A stretch of 64,000 nucleotides of DNA from Fibrobacter sp. UBA4297 (GCF_002394865.1 NZ_DGUZ01000010.1:54630-118629); one strand, 5' to 3'. Positions 22,593 through 31,303 are shown, counted from the first letter of the stretch. Translations and numbers: made by a program. Notes: generated by a model not told the origin, from the letters alone.

Positions 22593-25052
22593 ATGGCTTT
22601 TGACTTTAATAAAACGTATCCGTTGCTCCCTCTGAGGGATGCTGTTGTATTTCCGCTGACGACTAGACGCATTTTGGTGGGCCGCGAGATGTCACTCCGT
22701 GCCCTGGAATTCGCTGAGAATCATAACAACGAAATTATCCTGGTTGCACAGAAGAATGTGGAACAGGAAACGCTCGACAACCCGATGCTCGACCTTTACT
22801 CGGTGGGCGTGGTTGCCCGCGTGGCGAATGTGACGCCGTTCCCGAATGGCTGCGTGAAGGTTGTGCTGGAAGGCGACAGCGTGGTAGATCTCCGTTCGAT
22901 TGCTTTGCGCGATGGCTTTTTGCAGGTGACGGTCTCGCCGAGAGAACATTTTATCAAGGCCGAAGACAAGAGCGAAAAGTTTGAAGACGTGCTGAACATG
23001 TTCCGCGAATATGCGATGCATAGGAACATTGCTGATGGCATGGTCGAAGCGCTCTTTACGATGGATAGCCACATCAACGCGTTTTACGGGATGATCCCGT
23101 TCCTCTCGATTTCGCTTTCCGAGAAGCAGGCGCTTTTGGAACTCGAAACGATTGATGCGCTTGCAGACCGCCTGATTAGCCTGATGCAGGTCGCTCAGGA
23201 AAACGAGAACGTGATGATTCGCGTGCAGCAGAACGTGCGTCAGAAGATGGCCCAGCAGCAGAAGGAATGGTTTATCTCGGAGCAGATTCGCCAGTTGCAA
23301 GATGAGTTGGACGGCGAAAATGGCGGTGCTTCGGAACCGGACCAGTTGCTCAAGAAAATCAAGGCCAAGAAGTTTAGCAAGGCGATTGAAGAAAAGCTCG
23401 AAGAAGAAATCGGTCGCATGCGCATGATGCAGCCGACCTCCCCGGAATACGCGGTGAGCCGCAATTACGTGGACTGGTTCCTCTCGCTCCCGTATGGTGT
23501 TTACACCGATACCGTTTTGAACATGAAGAAGGTGAAGGCGGAACTCGATTCCAAGCACTTTGGCTTGGATAAAGTCAAGGAACGCATTATGGAATACGTG
23601 GCCGTGCTGAAGCTTACCGGTACGGAACGCCGCGCTCCGATCCTTTGCCTTGTGGGTCCTCCGGGTGTTGGCAAGACGACGCTTGTGGAATCGATTGCAA
23701 CCGCGATGCAGCGTAATTTTGTCCGCATTACGCTTGGTGGCGTGCGTGACGAAGCTGAAATTCGTGGTCACCGCCGCACTTACATTGGGGCGATGCCGGG
23801 CCGCTTTATCCATGCGTTACGCCGTGCAAAGTGCATGAACCCGGTGATTTTGCTCGATGAAATCGACAAGATGGCAAGCGACTTTAGAGGCGACCCTGCA
23901 AGTGCCATGCTTGAAGTTTTGGACCCGGAACAGAACCATGACTTTACCGACCACTTCATGGAAGTGGGTCTCGACCTCTCCCGCGTGCTCTTTATTGCGA
24001 CGGCAAATAGCGAAGGCGAAATTCCGGAAGCTCTGCGTGACCGTATGGAAGTGGTGCGCTTGCCGGGCTACTATCCGCATGAAAAGCTGCAGATTGCGGG
24101 CAAGTATTTGCTCCCGCGCATCTGTGAACGCACGGGCGTGAAGCTTGGCGAACAGGTGAGCTTTAGCGACGAGATGATTAACGCTGTGATGCGCGGCTGG
24201 ACACGTGAAGCGGGCGTCCGTGAACTTGAACGCGTACTTGAAAGTGCGGTGCGCCATCGTGCAAAAGACATTGTGATGGGCAAAAAAATCAAGCCGGAAG
24301 TGACGGCGAAGGTGCTTCAGGATTACCTCGGCGCCCCGAGATTCTTGGACAACCAGCTGCCGGAACCGGGCCGCCCGGGCGTTGTGACAGGCCTTGCCTG
24401 GACAAGTGTCGGTGGCGAAATTTTGCCTATTGAATGCATGCTCTTGAGCGGTAAGGGCCAGCTGATTTTGACGGGTAAGCTTGGCGACGTGATGAAGGAA
24501 TCGGCACAGATTGCCGTTTCGCTTGTTCGTGAACGCTTGCAACGCTTTGGCATTGACCCTGCGATTGTGAAAAAGACCGACATCCACATTCACGTGCCGG
24601 AAGGTGCCGTGCCGAAGGATGGCCCCTCTGCAGGAATCGCGCTTACGCTCTGCCTCTTGAGTGCGTTTACGAAGCAGCCGATTTCACCGGACATTGCGTT
24701 TACGGGTGAAGTGAGCCTTACGGGCGCCTGCCTCCCGATTGGTGGCTTGAACGAGAAGGCGCTTGCTGCACTTGCCGCTGGCGTGAAGACGCTCCACTTG
24801 CCGGAAGGCAACAAGAAGGATGTGGCTGAACTCCCGGAACCGGCAAAGAAGGGCCTCAAGATTTTCACGCACAAGCACATTGATGAAATTGTGAAGATTT
24901 TGTTCAAAATGCCGAAGGCGGGTCAGGCGAAAGACGGGAATACCGCGAAGGTTGGTGTGCCTGCCGAACCATCCGAAACGAAAAATGCTGACGCGAAGGT
25001 TGCCAAGACTGCCGCGAAACCTGTTGCGAAAAAGCCCGCGAAGAAAGCGTGA
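22593..25052 (+). CDS. lon: ATP-dependent protease Lon
   Basis: 819 residues. The N-terminal substrate-binding domain begins YPLLPLRDAVVFPLTTRRI. The AAA+ module has Walker A GPPGVGKT and Walker B NPVILLDEIDK. The protease domain has the catalytic serine in PKDGPSAGIALT and the lysine in GGLNEKALAALAAG. The C-terminus carries an extra lysine/alanine-rich tail of about 40 residues. Lon removes damaged and regulatory proteins in the cytoplasm. No ribosome binding site is seen, and a promoter element ends seven bases before the ATG, so translation may start on a leaderless mRNA. Confidence 0.97.
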   Translation: MAFDFNKTYPLLPLRDAVVFPLTTRRILVGREMSLRALEFAENHNNEIILVAQKNVEQETLDNPMLDLYSVGVVARVANVTPFPNGCVKVVLEGDSVVDLRSIALRDGFLQVTVSPREHFIKAEDKSEKFEDVLNMFREYAMHRNIADGMVEALFTMDSHINAFYGMIPFLSISLSEKQALLELETIDALADRLISLMQVAQENENVMIRVQQNVRQKMAQQQKEWFISEQIRQLQDELDGENGGASEPDQLLKKIKAKKFSKAIEEKLEEEIGRMRMMQPTSPEYAVSRNYVDWFLSLPYGVYTDTVLNMKKVKAELDSKHFGLDKVKERIMEYVAVLKLTGTERRAPILCLVGPPGVGKTTLVESIATAMQRNFVRITLGGVRDEAEIRGHRRTYIGAMPGRFIHALRRAKCMNPVILLDEIDKMASDFRGDPASAMLEVLDPEQNHDFTDHFMEVGLDLSRVLFIATANSEGEIPEALRDRMEVVRLPGYYPHEKLQIAGKYLLPRICERTGVKLGEQVSFSDEMINAVMRGWTREAGVRELERVLESAVRHRAKDIVMGKKIKPEVTAKVLQDYLGAPRFLDNQLPEPGRPGVVTGLAWTSVGGEILPIECMLLSGKGQLILTGKLGDVMKESAQIAVSLVRERLQRFGIDPAIVKKTDIHIHVPEGAVPKDGPSAGIALTLCLLSAFTKQPISPDIAFTGEVSLTGACLPIGGLNEKALAALAAGVKTLHLPEGNKKDVAELPEPAKKGLKIFTHKHIDEIVKILFKMPKAGQAKDGNTAKVGVPAEPSETKNADAKVAKTAAKPVAKKPAKKA

Positions 25053-25073
25053 TTGATTGTGAAAAAAAAAAGT

Positions 25074-25105
25074 GCCCGCCACAGTGATGTGCGCGGGCCT
25101 TTTTG
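25074..25105 (+). terminator. Intrinsic terminator after lon
   Basis: GCCCGC pairs with GCGGGC, with CAC/GTG extending the stem inside, followed by CTTTTT. An A run precedes the stem, so it could also stop transcription coming from the minus-strand gene pair. Confidence 0.8.
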
Positions 25106-25327
25106 CTATTTCCCTTTTTCTTTGGCGTAGGCAGAGGCCTTGTCAACAAAGGTTTGCAGATCCATTTTGTCGAAATGTTCACGTTGCCATTTGGTATAGT
25201 CAAATCGTTCTCTTTGGACCGCTGCTATAAAATACTCAGTGTCAACAACTCCGAGTTCACGGATGAGGCATTCCATTCCTCTGGAAAGCAATTCGATTGT
25301 TGCTGGTGGAGTGATTTCAGTTATCAT
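25106..25327 (-). CDS. Small partner protein of PIN-domain gene (candidate antitoxin)
   Basis: 73 residues, beginning MITEITPPATIELLSRGMEC and ending with a lysine-rich tail. The ATG at 25327 is preceded by GGAGGT seven bases upstream and was chosen over a GTG nine bases earlier. It overlaps the 3' end of the PIN-domain gene by 11 bases, so the two are translationally coupled. It contains no recognisable DNA-binding fold, but the middle (RERFDYTKWQREHFDKM) is charged. Function is inferred only from the overlap with a toxin-like gene; the family itself was not recognised with certainty. Confidence 0.65.
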   Translation of the reverse strand: MITEITPPATIELLSRGMECLIRELGVVDTEYFIAAVQRERFDYTKWQREHFDKMDLQTFVDKASAYAKEKGK

Positions 25328-25772
25328 TTTCAGCACCTCCGCTTATTAGATTAAGGAACTCTATGGGGTTGATCAATTTTATCGAATTACTTTTATATTT
25401 AAGCATCCGCTTGTCCGTACTTAAAAGATAATCACAATTCATTAATTCTGCACAGGCAATGTGACAAGCGTCTTTCATTTTTACCCCTGTTGCCATGATT
25501 TTCTTGGCATTTATGGCGATTACATCTGATTTGTCGCTTCCTACATAATCGAAAACATTATCATTCAAAAATTTTGTTATAGCAGATTTTCTGTCTGTGT
25601 ACGGATTACAAGAATTTTCGTAATCAAGAATAAATGATGAAGCCAATTGCAATTTTTGTGCTTTTACAAGAGATTGTATTTGCATTTTAGCTTGTGCTTC
25701 AATGGAAATGGTCAAATGGCTTTGGTCGTCATAAGGCCGGTTGTAGCAGCAGTTGTCTAGATATATTTTCAT
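25317..25772 (-). CDS. PIN-domain protein, VapC-like putative toxin
   Basis: 151 residues. The start MKIYLDNCCYNRPYDDQ carries the first PIN aspartate (Asp6). Glu52 in DYEN, Asp101 in KDACHIACAEL and Asp120 in YLLSTDKR complete the acidic metal site expected of PIN ribonucleases. Such proteins are usually toxins that cut RNA and are held by a partner protein. Here the toxin-like gene comes first and the candidate partner second, the reverse of the common vapB-vapC order. A palindrome lies 28 bases upstream. The region is visibly AT-richer than its neighbours, which suggests acquisition. Confidence 0.75.
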   Translation of the reverse strand: MKIYLDNCCYNRPYDDQSHLTISIEAQAKMQIQSLVKAQKLQLASSFILDYENSCNPYTDRKSAITKFLNDNVFDYVGSDKSDVIAINAKKIMATGVKMKDACHIACAELMNCDYLLSTDKRMLKYKSNSIKLINPIEFLNLISGGAENDN

Positions 25773-25800
25773 ATCCTTTAGATTATATAGTTGATTAAAT

Positions 25801-25820
25801 TGAATCGGAGTGCCGATTCA
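25801..25820. promoter_or_regulatory. Perfect palindrome upstream of the PIN pair
   Basis: TGAATCGGAGTGCCGATTCA: eight-base arms with a four-base centre, 28 bases before the PIN start. It is not followed by a T run on either strand, so an operator is more likely than a terminator. Confidence 0.5.
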
Positions 25821-25830
25821 TCTAGCAAAC

Positions 25831-25878
25831 GATATAGCTAAGGATTTAGGAAAAGATATAAGAAAGGATATAGCAAAA
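25831..25878 (+). repeat. Four 12-bp tandem repeats, coding for Asp-Ile-x-Lys units
   Basis: Four direct units, GATATAGCTAAG, GATTTAGGAAAA, GATATAAGAAAG and GATATAGCAAAA. They lie within a 34-codon frame (25810-25914, GTG start) that would read DIAK-DLGK-DIRK-DIAK and then a short hydrophobic tail. Whether it is translated is unknown. The remainder of the gap to 26004 is AT-rich with nothing else recognised. Confidence 0.5.
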
Positions 25879-26003
25879 TCCAGTATGTTGATACTGGTAC
25901 TTTGTAATTTATAAAAATCTTTTTGAGAAGAGTAGTATATTAACTGGCGAATAAATTTTTTAATATTAGGCCGAAAAGGATTTATTATCTTTTAACTGAA
26001 AAA

Positions 26004-26054
26004 CATAATCACTAATCACTGTCTACTTCCAACTTCTAACGGTCTACTAAAACT
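26004..26054. repeat. ACTAA-type intergenic tract
   Basis: Words AATCACTAATCACT, CTACTTCCAACTTCTAAC and CTACTAAAAC occur right up to the yggS start. Same style as the tracts at 13034, 18411 and 29731. Confidence 0.5.
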
Positions 26055-26849
26055 ATGGAATTCACACTTGATGAAATGCGCGAGCACCTTGCAGCTCTCG
26101 AAGCAAGGATTGGCGAGGCTTGCAAGATTGCGGGCCGCAGCCGAGATTCGGTTAAGCTTGTGTGGGTGAGCAAGTTCCACCCGGCAGAAGCTGTGGAAAA
26201 TGCGATTGCTTTGGGTGCAACGGACTTTGGCGAGAACCGCGTGCAAGAGGCGGAACTCAAGTTCTCTGAGCCGCGTACGGCTCTCAACGGCGAACGAGTG
26301 CGTTGCCATGTGATTGGTCCTGTGCAAAGTAACAAGCTCAAGAAGGCGGCGCTTGTGGCCGACTGCATCCATTCTATCGCGAGCATCGAAGCTGTGGAAA
26401 AGCTGGAGAAGGTCTGTGCCGCAGCTGCAAATGGCCAAGGCAAGGTTCTTGACATTTTGTTCCAGGTGAACGCTGGCGAAGAAGAAACGAAGAGCGGCTT
26501 GGACGTGCATGAGGCTGAAACTTTCTTGAACGATCTTGCGGCAAAAGCGGGCGCTGCCACTGATGACGGCAAGAGCGAAAACTTTCCGCATTTGCGTTTC
26601 CGCGGCCTCATGACGATTGGCAAGAATACGGGTGTTCCGGAAGATTCTCGCAAGTGCTTTGCGTTCTTGCGTGGGCTGCAACAGAAGTTCCTTGCGAAAG
26701 GTGGCGCTTTTGCGAAGTTCGATCAGCTTTCGATGGGCATGACGCTTGATTTGGAAGTCGCGATTGAAGAAGGTTCCACGATGATTCGCGTGGGCACGGC
26801 TTTGTTCGGCGAACGCGATTACAGCAAACCGGTAAACGACCCCGCATAG
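26055..26849 (+). CDS. YggS-family pyridoxal phosphate-binding protein
   Basis: 264 residues. The pyridoxal-phosphate lysine is Lys40 in WVSKFHP. The phosphate-binding end of the barrel is seen in LSMGMTLDLEVAIEEGSTMIRVGTALFG. These single-domain proteins (PLPBP/YggS/PROSC) keep vitamin B6 and amino/keto acid pools balanced and have no confirmed catalytic reaction. It is slightly longer than the usual 230 residues because of loops near 160-185. Convergent with the metallo-hydrolase gene, four bases apart. A PdxK-like kinase in the same window (37510) also touches vitamin B6. Confidence 0.9.
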   Translation: MEFTLDEMREHLAALEARIGEACKIAGRSRDSVKLVWVSKFHPAEAVENAIALGATDFGENRVQEAELKFSEPRTALNGERVRCHVIGPVQSNKLKKAALVADCIHSIASIEAVEKLEKVCAAAANGQGKVLDILFQVNAGEEETKSGLDVHEAETFLNDLAAKAGAATDDGKSENFPHLRFRGLMTIGKNTGVPEDSRKCFAFLRGLQQKFLAKGGAFAKFDQLSMGMTLDLEVAIEEGSTMIRVGTALFGERDYSKPVNDPA

Positions 26850-26853
26850 AACA

Positions 26854-27732
26854 CTACACCTCAATTTCCATGCCGGTGTGCATTTGTGCGACTTTGTCGC
26901 CGAGCACATCGTGCAAAATCTCGTAGGCGTGTTGCCCGGTGCAATGCCCTGTGTAGATTTTTTGAACGTTCAAATCGCGGAGGCGTTCGGCGAATGCTTT
27001 CACGCGGTCGTCGGATGTGCGGAAAAGGTGGAATCCGCCGAGGATGGCATAAATTTGCTTGCCGGGGAAAGTCGCTTCGATTTCCTTGATGATGTTGTCG
27101 GCGCCGCCGTGGCTGCAACTGTTCATGATGAACAAACCTTTGGGTGTGTCGAAGACTAGACTTTGTTCGTGGTTGAAACTGTCGGGGCGGTACTTGCCGT
27201 TTTCCTTGACGCTCATGTGGGCGCGCTTGCCAATTTCATCGAGGTTTGGCGTCTTGTGACCGACGAGCGTTACTCCTGGTAAAATTTCGCAGTCGCCGTT
27301 GACGAATACGATGCGGTTGGCATTCTTTTTGAGCGTTCCTTTGCGGATGCCGATGTATTCTTGGTACGTGAAAAACTTTAAGAATTTGTGCGTATGATAG
27401 CAGTTTTCGCGGGCGGCATCTCGCAAGTAGAATTTTGCGTGGTCGTTCTTGTCGAAGAATTCCTGCATGCCGTCGGCGTGATCGTAGTGCGCGTGGCTCA
27501 AGACACCCGCATCGATTTTGGAAATGTCAATCCCCATGAGTGCAGCATTCTTGGCGAACTGCGCTGAAGCTCCCGTGTCGAGCAGAATGCGCTTGCCGTT
27601 GAATTCAGTGTAGACGCAAAGTCCCCATTCGCCCTTTAATTGTTTTTGTGAAGTTTCGGCCGTGCAAGAATCGCAAGTGCAGCCGCTGCTGGCAAAACCG
27701 CTGATGTTGTCTATGAGAATCTTAATTTTCAT
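26854..27732 (-). CDS. Metallo-beta-lactamase-fold hydrolase with N-terminal cysteine cluster
   Basis: 292 residues. The metal motif is His80-x-His82-x-Asp84-His85 in SHAHYDHADG, with further histidines in NHEQSLVF, NSCSHGG and YTGHCTGQHA. This resembles the branch annotated as 7,8-dihydropterin-6-methyl-aminobenzene phosphate synthase-like hydrolases, whose substrate in bacteria is mostly unknown. Residues 18-23 read CTCDSC, an extra cysteine cluster before the fold. No neighbour clearly defines a pathway. Confidence 0.8.
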   Translation of the reverse strand: MKIKILIDNISGFASSGCTCDSCTAETSQKQLKGEWGLCVYTEFNGKRILLDTGASAQFAKNAALMGIDISKIDAGVLSHAHYDHADGMQEFFDKNDHAKFYLRDAARENCYHTHKFLKFFTYQEYIGIRKGTLKKNANRIVFVNGDCEILPGVTLVGHKTPNLDEIGKRAHMSVKENGKYRPDSFNHEQSLVFDTPKGLFIMNSCSHGGADNIIKEIEATFPGKQIYAILGGFHLFRTSDDRVKAFAERLRDLNVQKIYTGHCTGQHAYEILHDVLGDKVAQMHTGMEIEV

Positions 27733-27745
27733 TTTCTCTTATGGT

Positions 27746-27772
27746 TCCTATCGCCTTCGGCTCCAGGATGAC
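27746..27772. repeat. Short palindromic repeat, GTCATCCTG family
   Basis: A 27-base element whose reverse complement begins GTCATCCTGGAGCCGAAGGC. It is present again in inverted orientation at 39684-39710 with a single difference. The core CGCCTTCGGC... can form a small hairpin (GCC-TTC-GGC). It lies between the metallo-hydrolase gene and rsmA. Confidence 0.65.
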
Positions 27773-27811
27773 AGTGCCTTTTGCGGGCATCACCTTACAC
27801 AGTTCCTATTG

Positions 27812-28609
27812 CTATTGCGGTTCATTTGATGTGTCTTTAAATGCTTTGTAGAAATTCAAAAACTGTTCGGGGCTGAGTTCTTCGGCACGGATGGTCGTGG
27901 GCCAGTCCAAAAGTTCAATCGTGCTTTGGATTTTCTTCTTGTCGTAATTTCTGCCGAAAGAATTGGCGAGCGTCTTGCGCTTTTGCGTGAAGGCAGTGCG
28001 GACAAAGTCAAAAAATCCATCGGGCGCCTGGAGGGCGTCTTCGCGCGGTGTCAAAAGCATCGTGGCGCTATCGACATTCGGCTTTGGCGTAAAATGCTCC
28101 GGTCCGATTTTGCGCAAAATCTGCGTGTTGGCAAAAGCGGAAACGAGTACGGATAAGCTTCCGTAATTGCTGGAACAGGGCTCAGCGCAAATGCGTTCGG
28201 CGACTTCGAGCTGTACCATTCCCATAAAGCCCTTGGTCAAATGCAAGCGCGGCATGAGCCCTGCAATAATCGCTGTGCTTACGTTGTACGGCAAATTGCC
28301 GGTAACCCACGGCTTTGCGTGTGCATCCAAAAACGCCTGCAAGTCAAACTTCAGAAAGTCGATGTTGACAATGTTGAAATTTTTGTAGCCCTTGAATTTT
28401 TCGTTCAGGACTTTGACGCATTGCTCGTCAATTTCGACGGCGGTAAGTTCAAGCCCGCGATTGAGCAAGTGTTCCGTGAGTGCGCCGTGACCAGGTCCAA
28501 TCTCAAGGACGAATTCGCCTGCTTCGGCGGGCAAATCGCCTGCGATAGCGGTGGCGGTTTCAACATCCAAAAAGTTCTGTCCAAATTTACGGCGGCGTGC
28601 TCTATCCAT
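27812..28609 (-). CDS. rsmA: 16S rRNA dimethyladenosine transferase RsmA (KsgA)
   Basis: 265 residues from ATG 28609, which begins MDRARRRKFGQNFLDVE, the family-typical start; a longer frame upstream would add 31 atypical residues. The SAM site is VLEIGPGHGALT, and the catalytic motif IV is NLPYNVST. The enzyme dimethylates two adjacent adenines near the 3' end of 16S rRNA during small-subunit maturation. It is divergent from the TPR protein gene. Confidence 0.95.
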   Translation of the reverse strand: MDRARRRKFGQNFLDVETATAIAGDLPAEAGEFVLEIGPGHGALTEHLLNRGLELTAVEIDEQCVKVLNEKFKGYKNFNIVNIDFLKFDLQAFLDAHAKPWVTGNLPYNVSTAIIAGLMPRLHLTKGFMGMVQLEVAERICAEPCSSNYGSLSVLVSAFANTQILRKIGPEHFTPKPNVDSATMLLTPREDALQAPDGFFDFVRTAFTQKRKTLANSFGRNYDKKKIQSTIELLDWPTTIRAEELSPEQFLNFYKAFKDTSNEPQ

Positions 28610-28682
28610 GACGGGGAATATAGAAAATGGAGTTGAATTATGTGTGTGGTTCGCTACATCAAAAGTTTCTAAATTGGAATCA

Positions 28683-29618
28683 ATGTTGTCGAGAATAATC
28701 ACATTTTGTTTTTTGGTGTGCAGCCTAGCTTTTGCCGATGGTCTTTCTTTTGCACTTTCTCCATCGCAAAATGCACTTGCCGAACAGATTACGCAAAAGA
28801 CGATGGAACTCGACTATGTCGAAGCGTTCAATTTGGCGCGTAAGCTCCGCCTTGAAAACGATGGTGTGGGCTGCCTTTTTCAAGGCATCATTGGTGTAAG
28901 CCTGTACGATGATAAAGGCGATACAGCCTCGATAAAAGCGGCTGCCAAGAATCTGGAATCTTGTAAGACCGAAGGGCTTTGGGACGCTCTCCGCAATTAT
29001 GAAATCGGGTATATCCTTCTGGAAACTGGTCATGCCATCAAGGGCGCGTTGCAAACGCGTTCGGCTGCGAAGTTGTTTAAAGAATCCCCGGATCTGGAGG
29101 CGAAAGCATTTTATGCTGTTTATGCTTACTTTATAGACAACAGCTTAGTTTGGCTTCCGTTTAAATCGGATAACCGCGAAATATATCTTCAAATGCTCGA
29201 TGAGGCGTCTCTCAAGTCGAAACGTTTTTGGCCGCTGTTCTTGACACCGCTCATTTGGATATACTTCGATCGCAAGGATTTTCAAAAGGGGTTGGAACTT
29301 GCTGAACTCGGGCTTAAAAAGGCCCCGAATCATCCGATTATGTTCCAAATCAAGGCGGACATGCTCTATAGACTCAAACGCTATGACGAAGCCGCCGTTG
29401 CCTACGAGAAAAGTGCCGCCGATTATCTCGCTCGCACCGGAAAATCCATACGCTACTGGTGCTCGGTATTGAACCTTATCCGCATTTACCATGATGCTGG
29501 CAATGAAACCAAGGCTGGTGAACAACGTAATAAACTCAAGGACGCTGAATATAAAAAGCTTGAAAAGTGGATGCCCAGCTGGATTATGGACGATCTCAAG
29601 GACCGCAAGTTGATTTAA
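28683..29618 (+). CDS. Exported TPR-repeat protein, function unknown
   Basis: 311 residues from ATG 28683. A signal peptide MLSRIITFCFLVCSLAFADG is clear; the longer frame from 28551 lacks it and overlaps rsmA, so it was rejected. The body consists of helical pairs typical of TPRs, for example GLELAELGLKKAPNHPIMFQ followed by MLYRLKRYDEAAVAYEKSA. It is probably periplasmic and scaffolds other proteins. No specific partner can be named. Confidence 0.75.
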   Translation: MLSRIITFCFLVCSLAFADGLSFALSPSQNALAEQITQKTMELDYVEAFNLARKLRLENDGVGCLFQGIIGVSLYDDKGDTASIKAAAKNLESCKTEGLWDALRNYEIGYILLETGHAIKGALQTRSAAKLFKESPDLEAKAFYAVYAYFIDNSLVWLPFKSDNREIYLQMLDEASLKSKRFWPLFLTPLIWIYFDRKDFQKGLELAELGLKKAPNHPIMFQIKADMLYRLKRYDEAAVAYEKSAADYLARTGKSIRYWCSVLNLIRIYHDAGNETKAGEQRNKLKDAEYKKLEKWMPSWIMDDLKDRKLI

Positions 29619-29730
29619 TCCCCCATATTGAATCCAAATAGTTTTTAGCATCATCTAGCTTTTTCTATCTTGTCCTTTGTAAAATCATTTGGCGGTTTGG
29701 CGGTGCCTTAGGATTTTGCGTTTTAAAATC

Positions 29731-29770
29731 AACAGTCCTAACCACTAGCCACTAACCACTAATCACTAAA
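29731..29770. repeat. CACTAAC-type intergenic tract
   Basis: Successive near-copies AACCACTAGCC, ACTAACC and ACTAATCACTAAAC lead up to the mutase gene. The preceding stretch 29619-29730 contains TATCTTGT at 29667-29674, a possible promoter element, and no ORF. Confidence 0.6.
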
Positions 29771-29782
29771 CAGAGGTTTAAT

Positions 29783-31303
29783 ATGTCCGTTGCGATGCAA
29801 GATGTGATGAAACAGTCCGGGGTGGCGTTTGGTACGAGCGGTGCTCGCGGTCTCGTGAGCGCTATGACCGACCGTGTGTGCTATGTGTATGCACGTTCCT
29901 TTATCAAGTACTGCGAAGCGTCTTACAAGTGCGAACATACGATTGCAATTGCGGGCGACTTGCGTCCGAGTACGGAACGCATTTTGAAGTCTCTCGTGCA
30001 GGCTGGCGCCGATGCGAACTGGAAGGTGATTTACTGCGGCCGCATCCCGAGCCCGGCTATTGCGATGTACGGCATTGACAAGCATTTGCCGACCATCATG
30101 GTGACGGGCAGCCACATTCCGGCTGACCGCAACGGTATCAAGTTCAACCACCCGAATGGCGAAATCACGAAGGCCGACGAACAGGGAATTGTTTCGCAGT
30201 CGGTCGATTTCGACGAAGCGCTTTTTGACGACAAGGGCATGCTGAAGGCTGCGCCGGAACTCCCGGCGGTCGAGGCGGAAGCCGAAGCAAATTACTGCAA
30301 GCGTTACCCGGACTTTTTCGGTAGCGATGCATTGCATGGACTCACGATTGGCGTTTACCAGCATTCCGCTGTGGGCCGCGACATCGTGGTGAAGGTTCTT
30401 GAAAGCCTCGGTGCAACGGTCAAGCCGTTTGGACGTAGCGATGTGTTTGTGCCGGTCGATACCGAAGCTATCCGCAAAGAAGACGAAGAGCTTGCCCGTG
30501 AGTTTACGCACAAGGATTACGTGGATGCCGTGTTCAGTACCGATGGCGATTCTGACCGGCCGCTTTTGGCTGATGACGTGGGCATGTGGCTCCGTGGCGA
30601 CGTGCTTGGCATTTTGGCCGCACAGTCTCTGGGAATCAAGCGCATTGCAACTCCGGTGAGCTGCAACACTTCACTTGAAAAGTCCGGCAGTTTTGAAAAG
30701 ATTTGCCGCACGCGTATCGGTAGCCCTTACGTGATTGCAGGCATGGAAAGCCTGGTCGATGCAAACGACAAGAGCCTCACGGTTGCAGGTTACGAAGCCA
30801 ATGGCGGTTTCTTGCTCGAGACAGATTTGACGCTCGATGGCCGCACACTCAAGGCCCTCCCGACACGTGACGCCCTCCTCCCGATGATTGCCGTGATGGT
30901 AATGGTCCGCAAGGAACGCATGTGCGTTGTGGATTTGCTCCGCAAGTTGCCGAAGCGCTTTACCGTGAGCGACCGCCTCAAGGAATTCCCGACCGAAAAG
31001 TCCAAGGCGAAGCTTGCTGAAATTCGCGAAAAGAATCTCGGCGAAAAGCTGTTCGGCGCTCTCGCTGCAAAGCCTTCCAAGTTTGCAAAGGACGGTTCTG
31101 CGCCGAAAGCGTTCCAGGGCAAGATGGTTTCTTTAAATGAGGTCGATGGTTACCGCATGGAATTCGATTCTGGCGACATCATCCACTTGCGTCCGAGCGG
31201 AAACGCTCCGGAATTCCGCTGCTACGTGGAAACCGAAGGCAAGGAACGCAGTGCAGAACTCCTCGCGGACTGCCTCAAGATTATGGAAGGTTGGCGAAAT
31301 TAG
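29783..31303 (+). CDS. Phosphomannomutase/phosphoglucomutase family enzyme
   Basis: 506 residues of the alpha-D-phosphohexomutase family. GTSGARG near residue 17, phosphoserine Ser110 in the variant active site TGSHIP (common form TASHNP), the metal loop DGDSDR at 254-259, and the phosphate-binding RPSGNAPEFR near the C-terminus are all present. It interconverts 6-phospho and 1-phospho sugars. Glucose versus mannose preference cannot be told from the sequence. The product would feed nucleotide-sugar synthesis for polysaccharides such as those exported by the 13184-18390 genes. Confidence 0.88.
   Translation: MSVAMQDVMKQSGVAFGTSGARGLVSAMTDRVCYVYARSFIKYCEASYKCEHTIAIAGDLRPSTERILKSLVQAGADANWKVIYCGRIPSPAIAMYGIDKHLPTIMVTGSHIPADRNGIKFNHPNGEITKADEQGIVSQSVDFDEALFDDKGMLKAAPELPAVEAEAEANYCKRYPDFFGSDALHGLTIGVYQHSAVGRDIVVKVLESLGATVKPFGRSDVFVPVDTEAIRKEDEELAREFTHKDYVDAVFSTDGDSDRPLLADDVGMWLRGDVLGILAAQSLGIKRIATPVSCNTSLEKSGSFEKICRTRIGSPYVIAGMESLVDANDKSLTVAGYEANGGFLLETDLTLDGRTLKALPTRDALLPMIAVMVMVRKERMCVVDLLRKLPKRFTVSDRLKEFPTEKSKAKLAEIREKNLGEKLFGALAAKPSKFAKDGSAPKAFQGKMVSLNEVDGYRMEFDSGDIIHLRPSGNAPEFRCYVETEGKERSAELLADCLKIMEGWRN

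Noticed and set aside
25801..25820. Terminator role for the palindrome upstream of the PIN gene
   Set aside because: No T run follows on either strand, and its position upstream of a gene pair fits an operator better.
28551..28682. Longer N-terminus for the TPR protein
   Set aside because: It would overlap rsmA and hide a clear signal peptide that begins at 28683.
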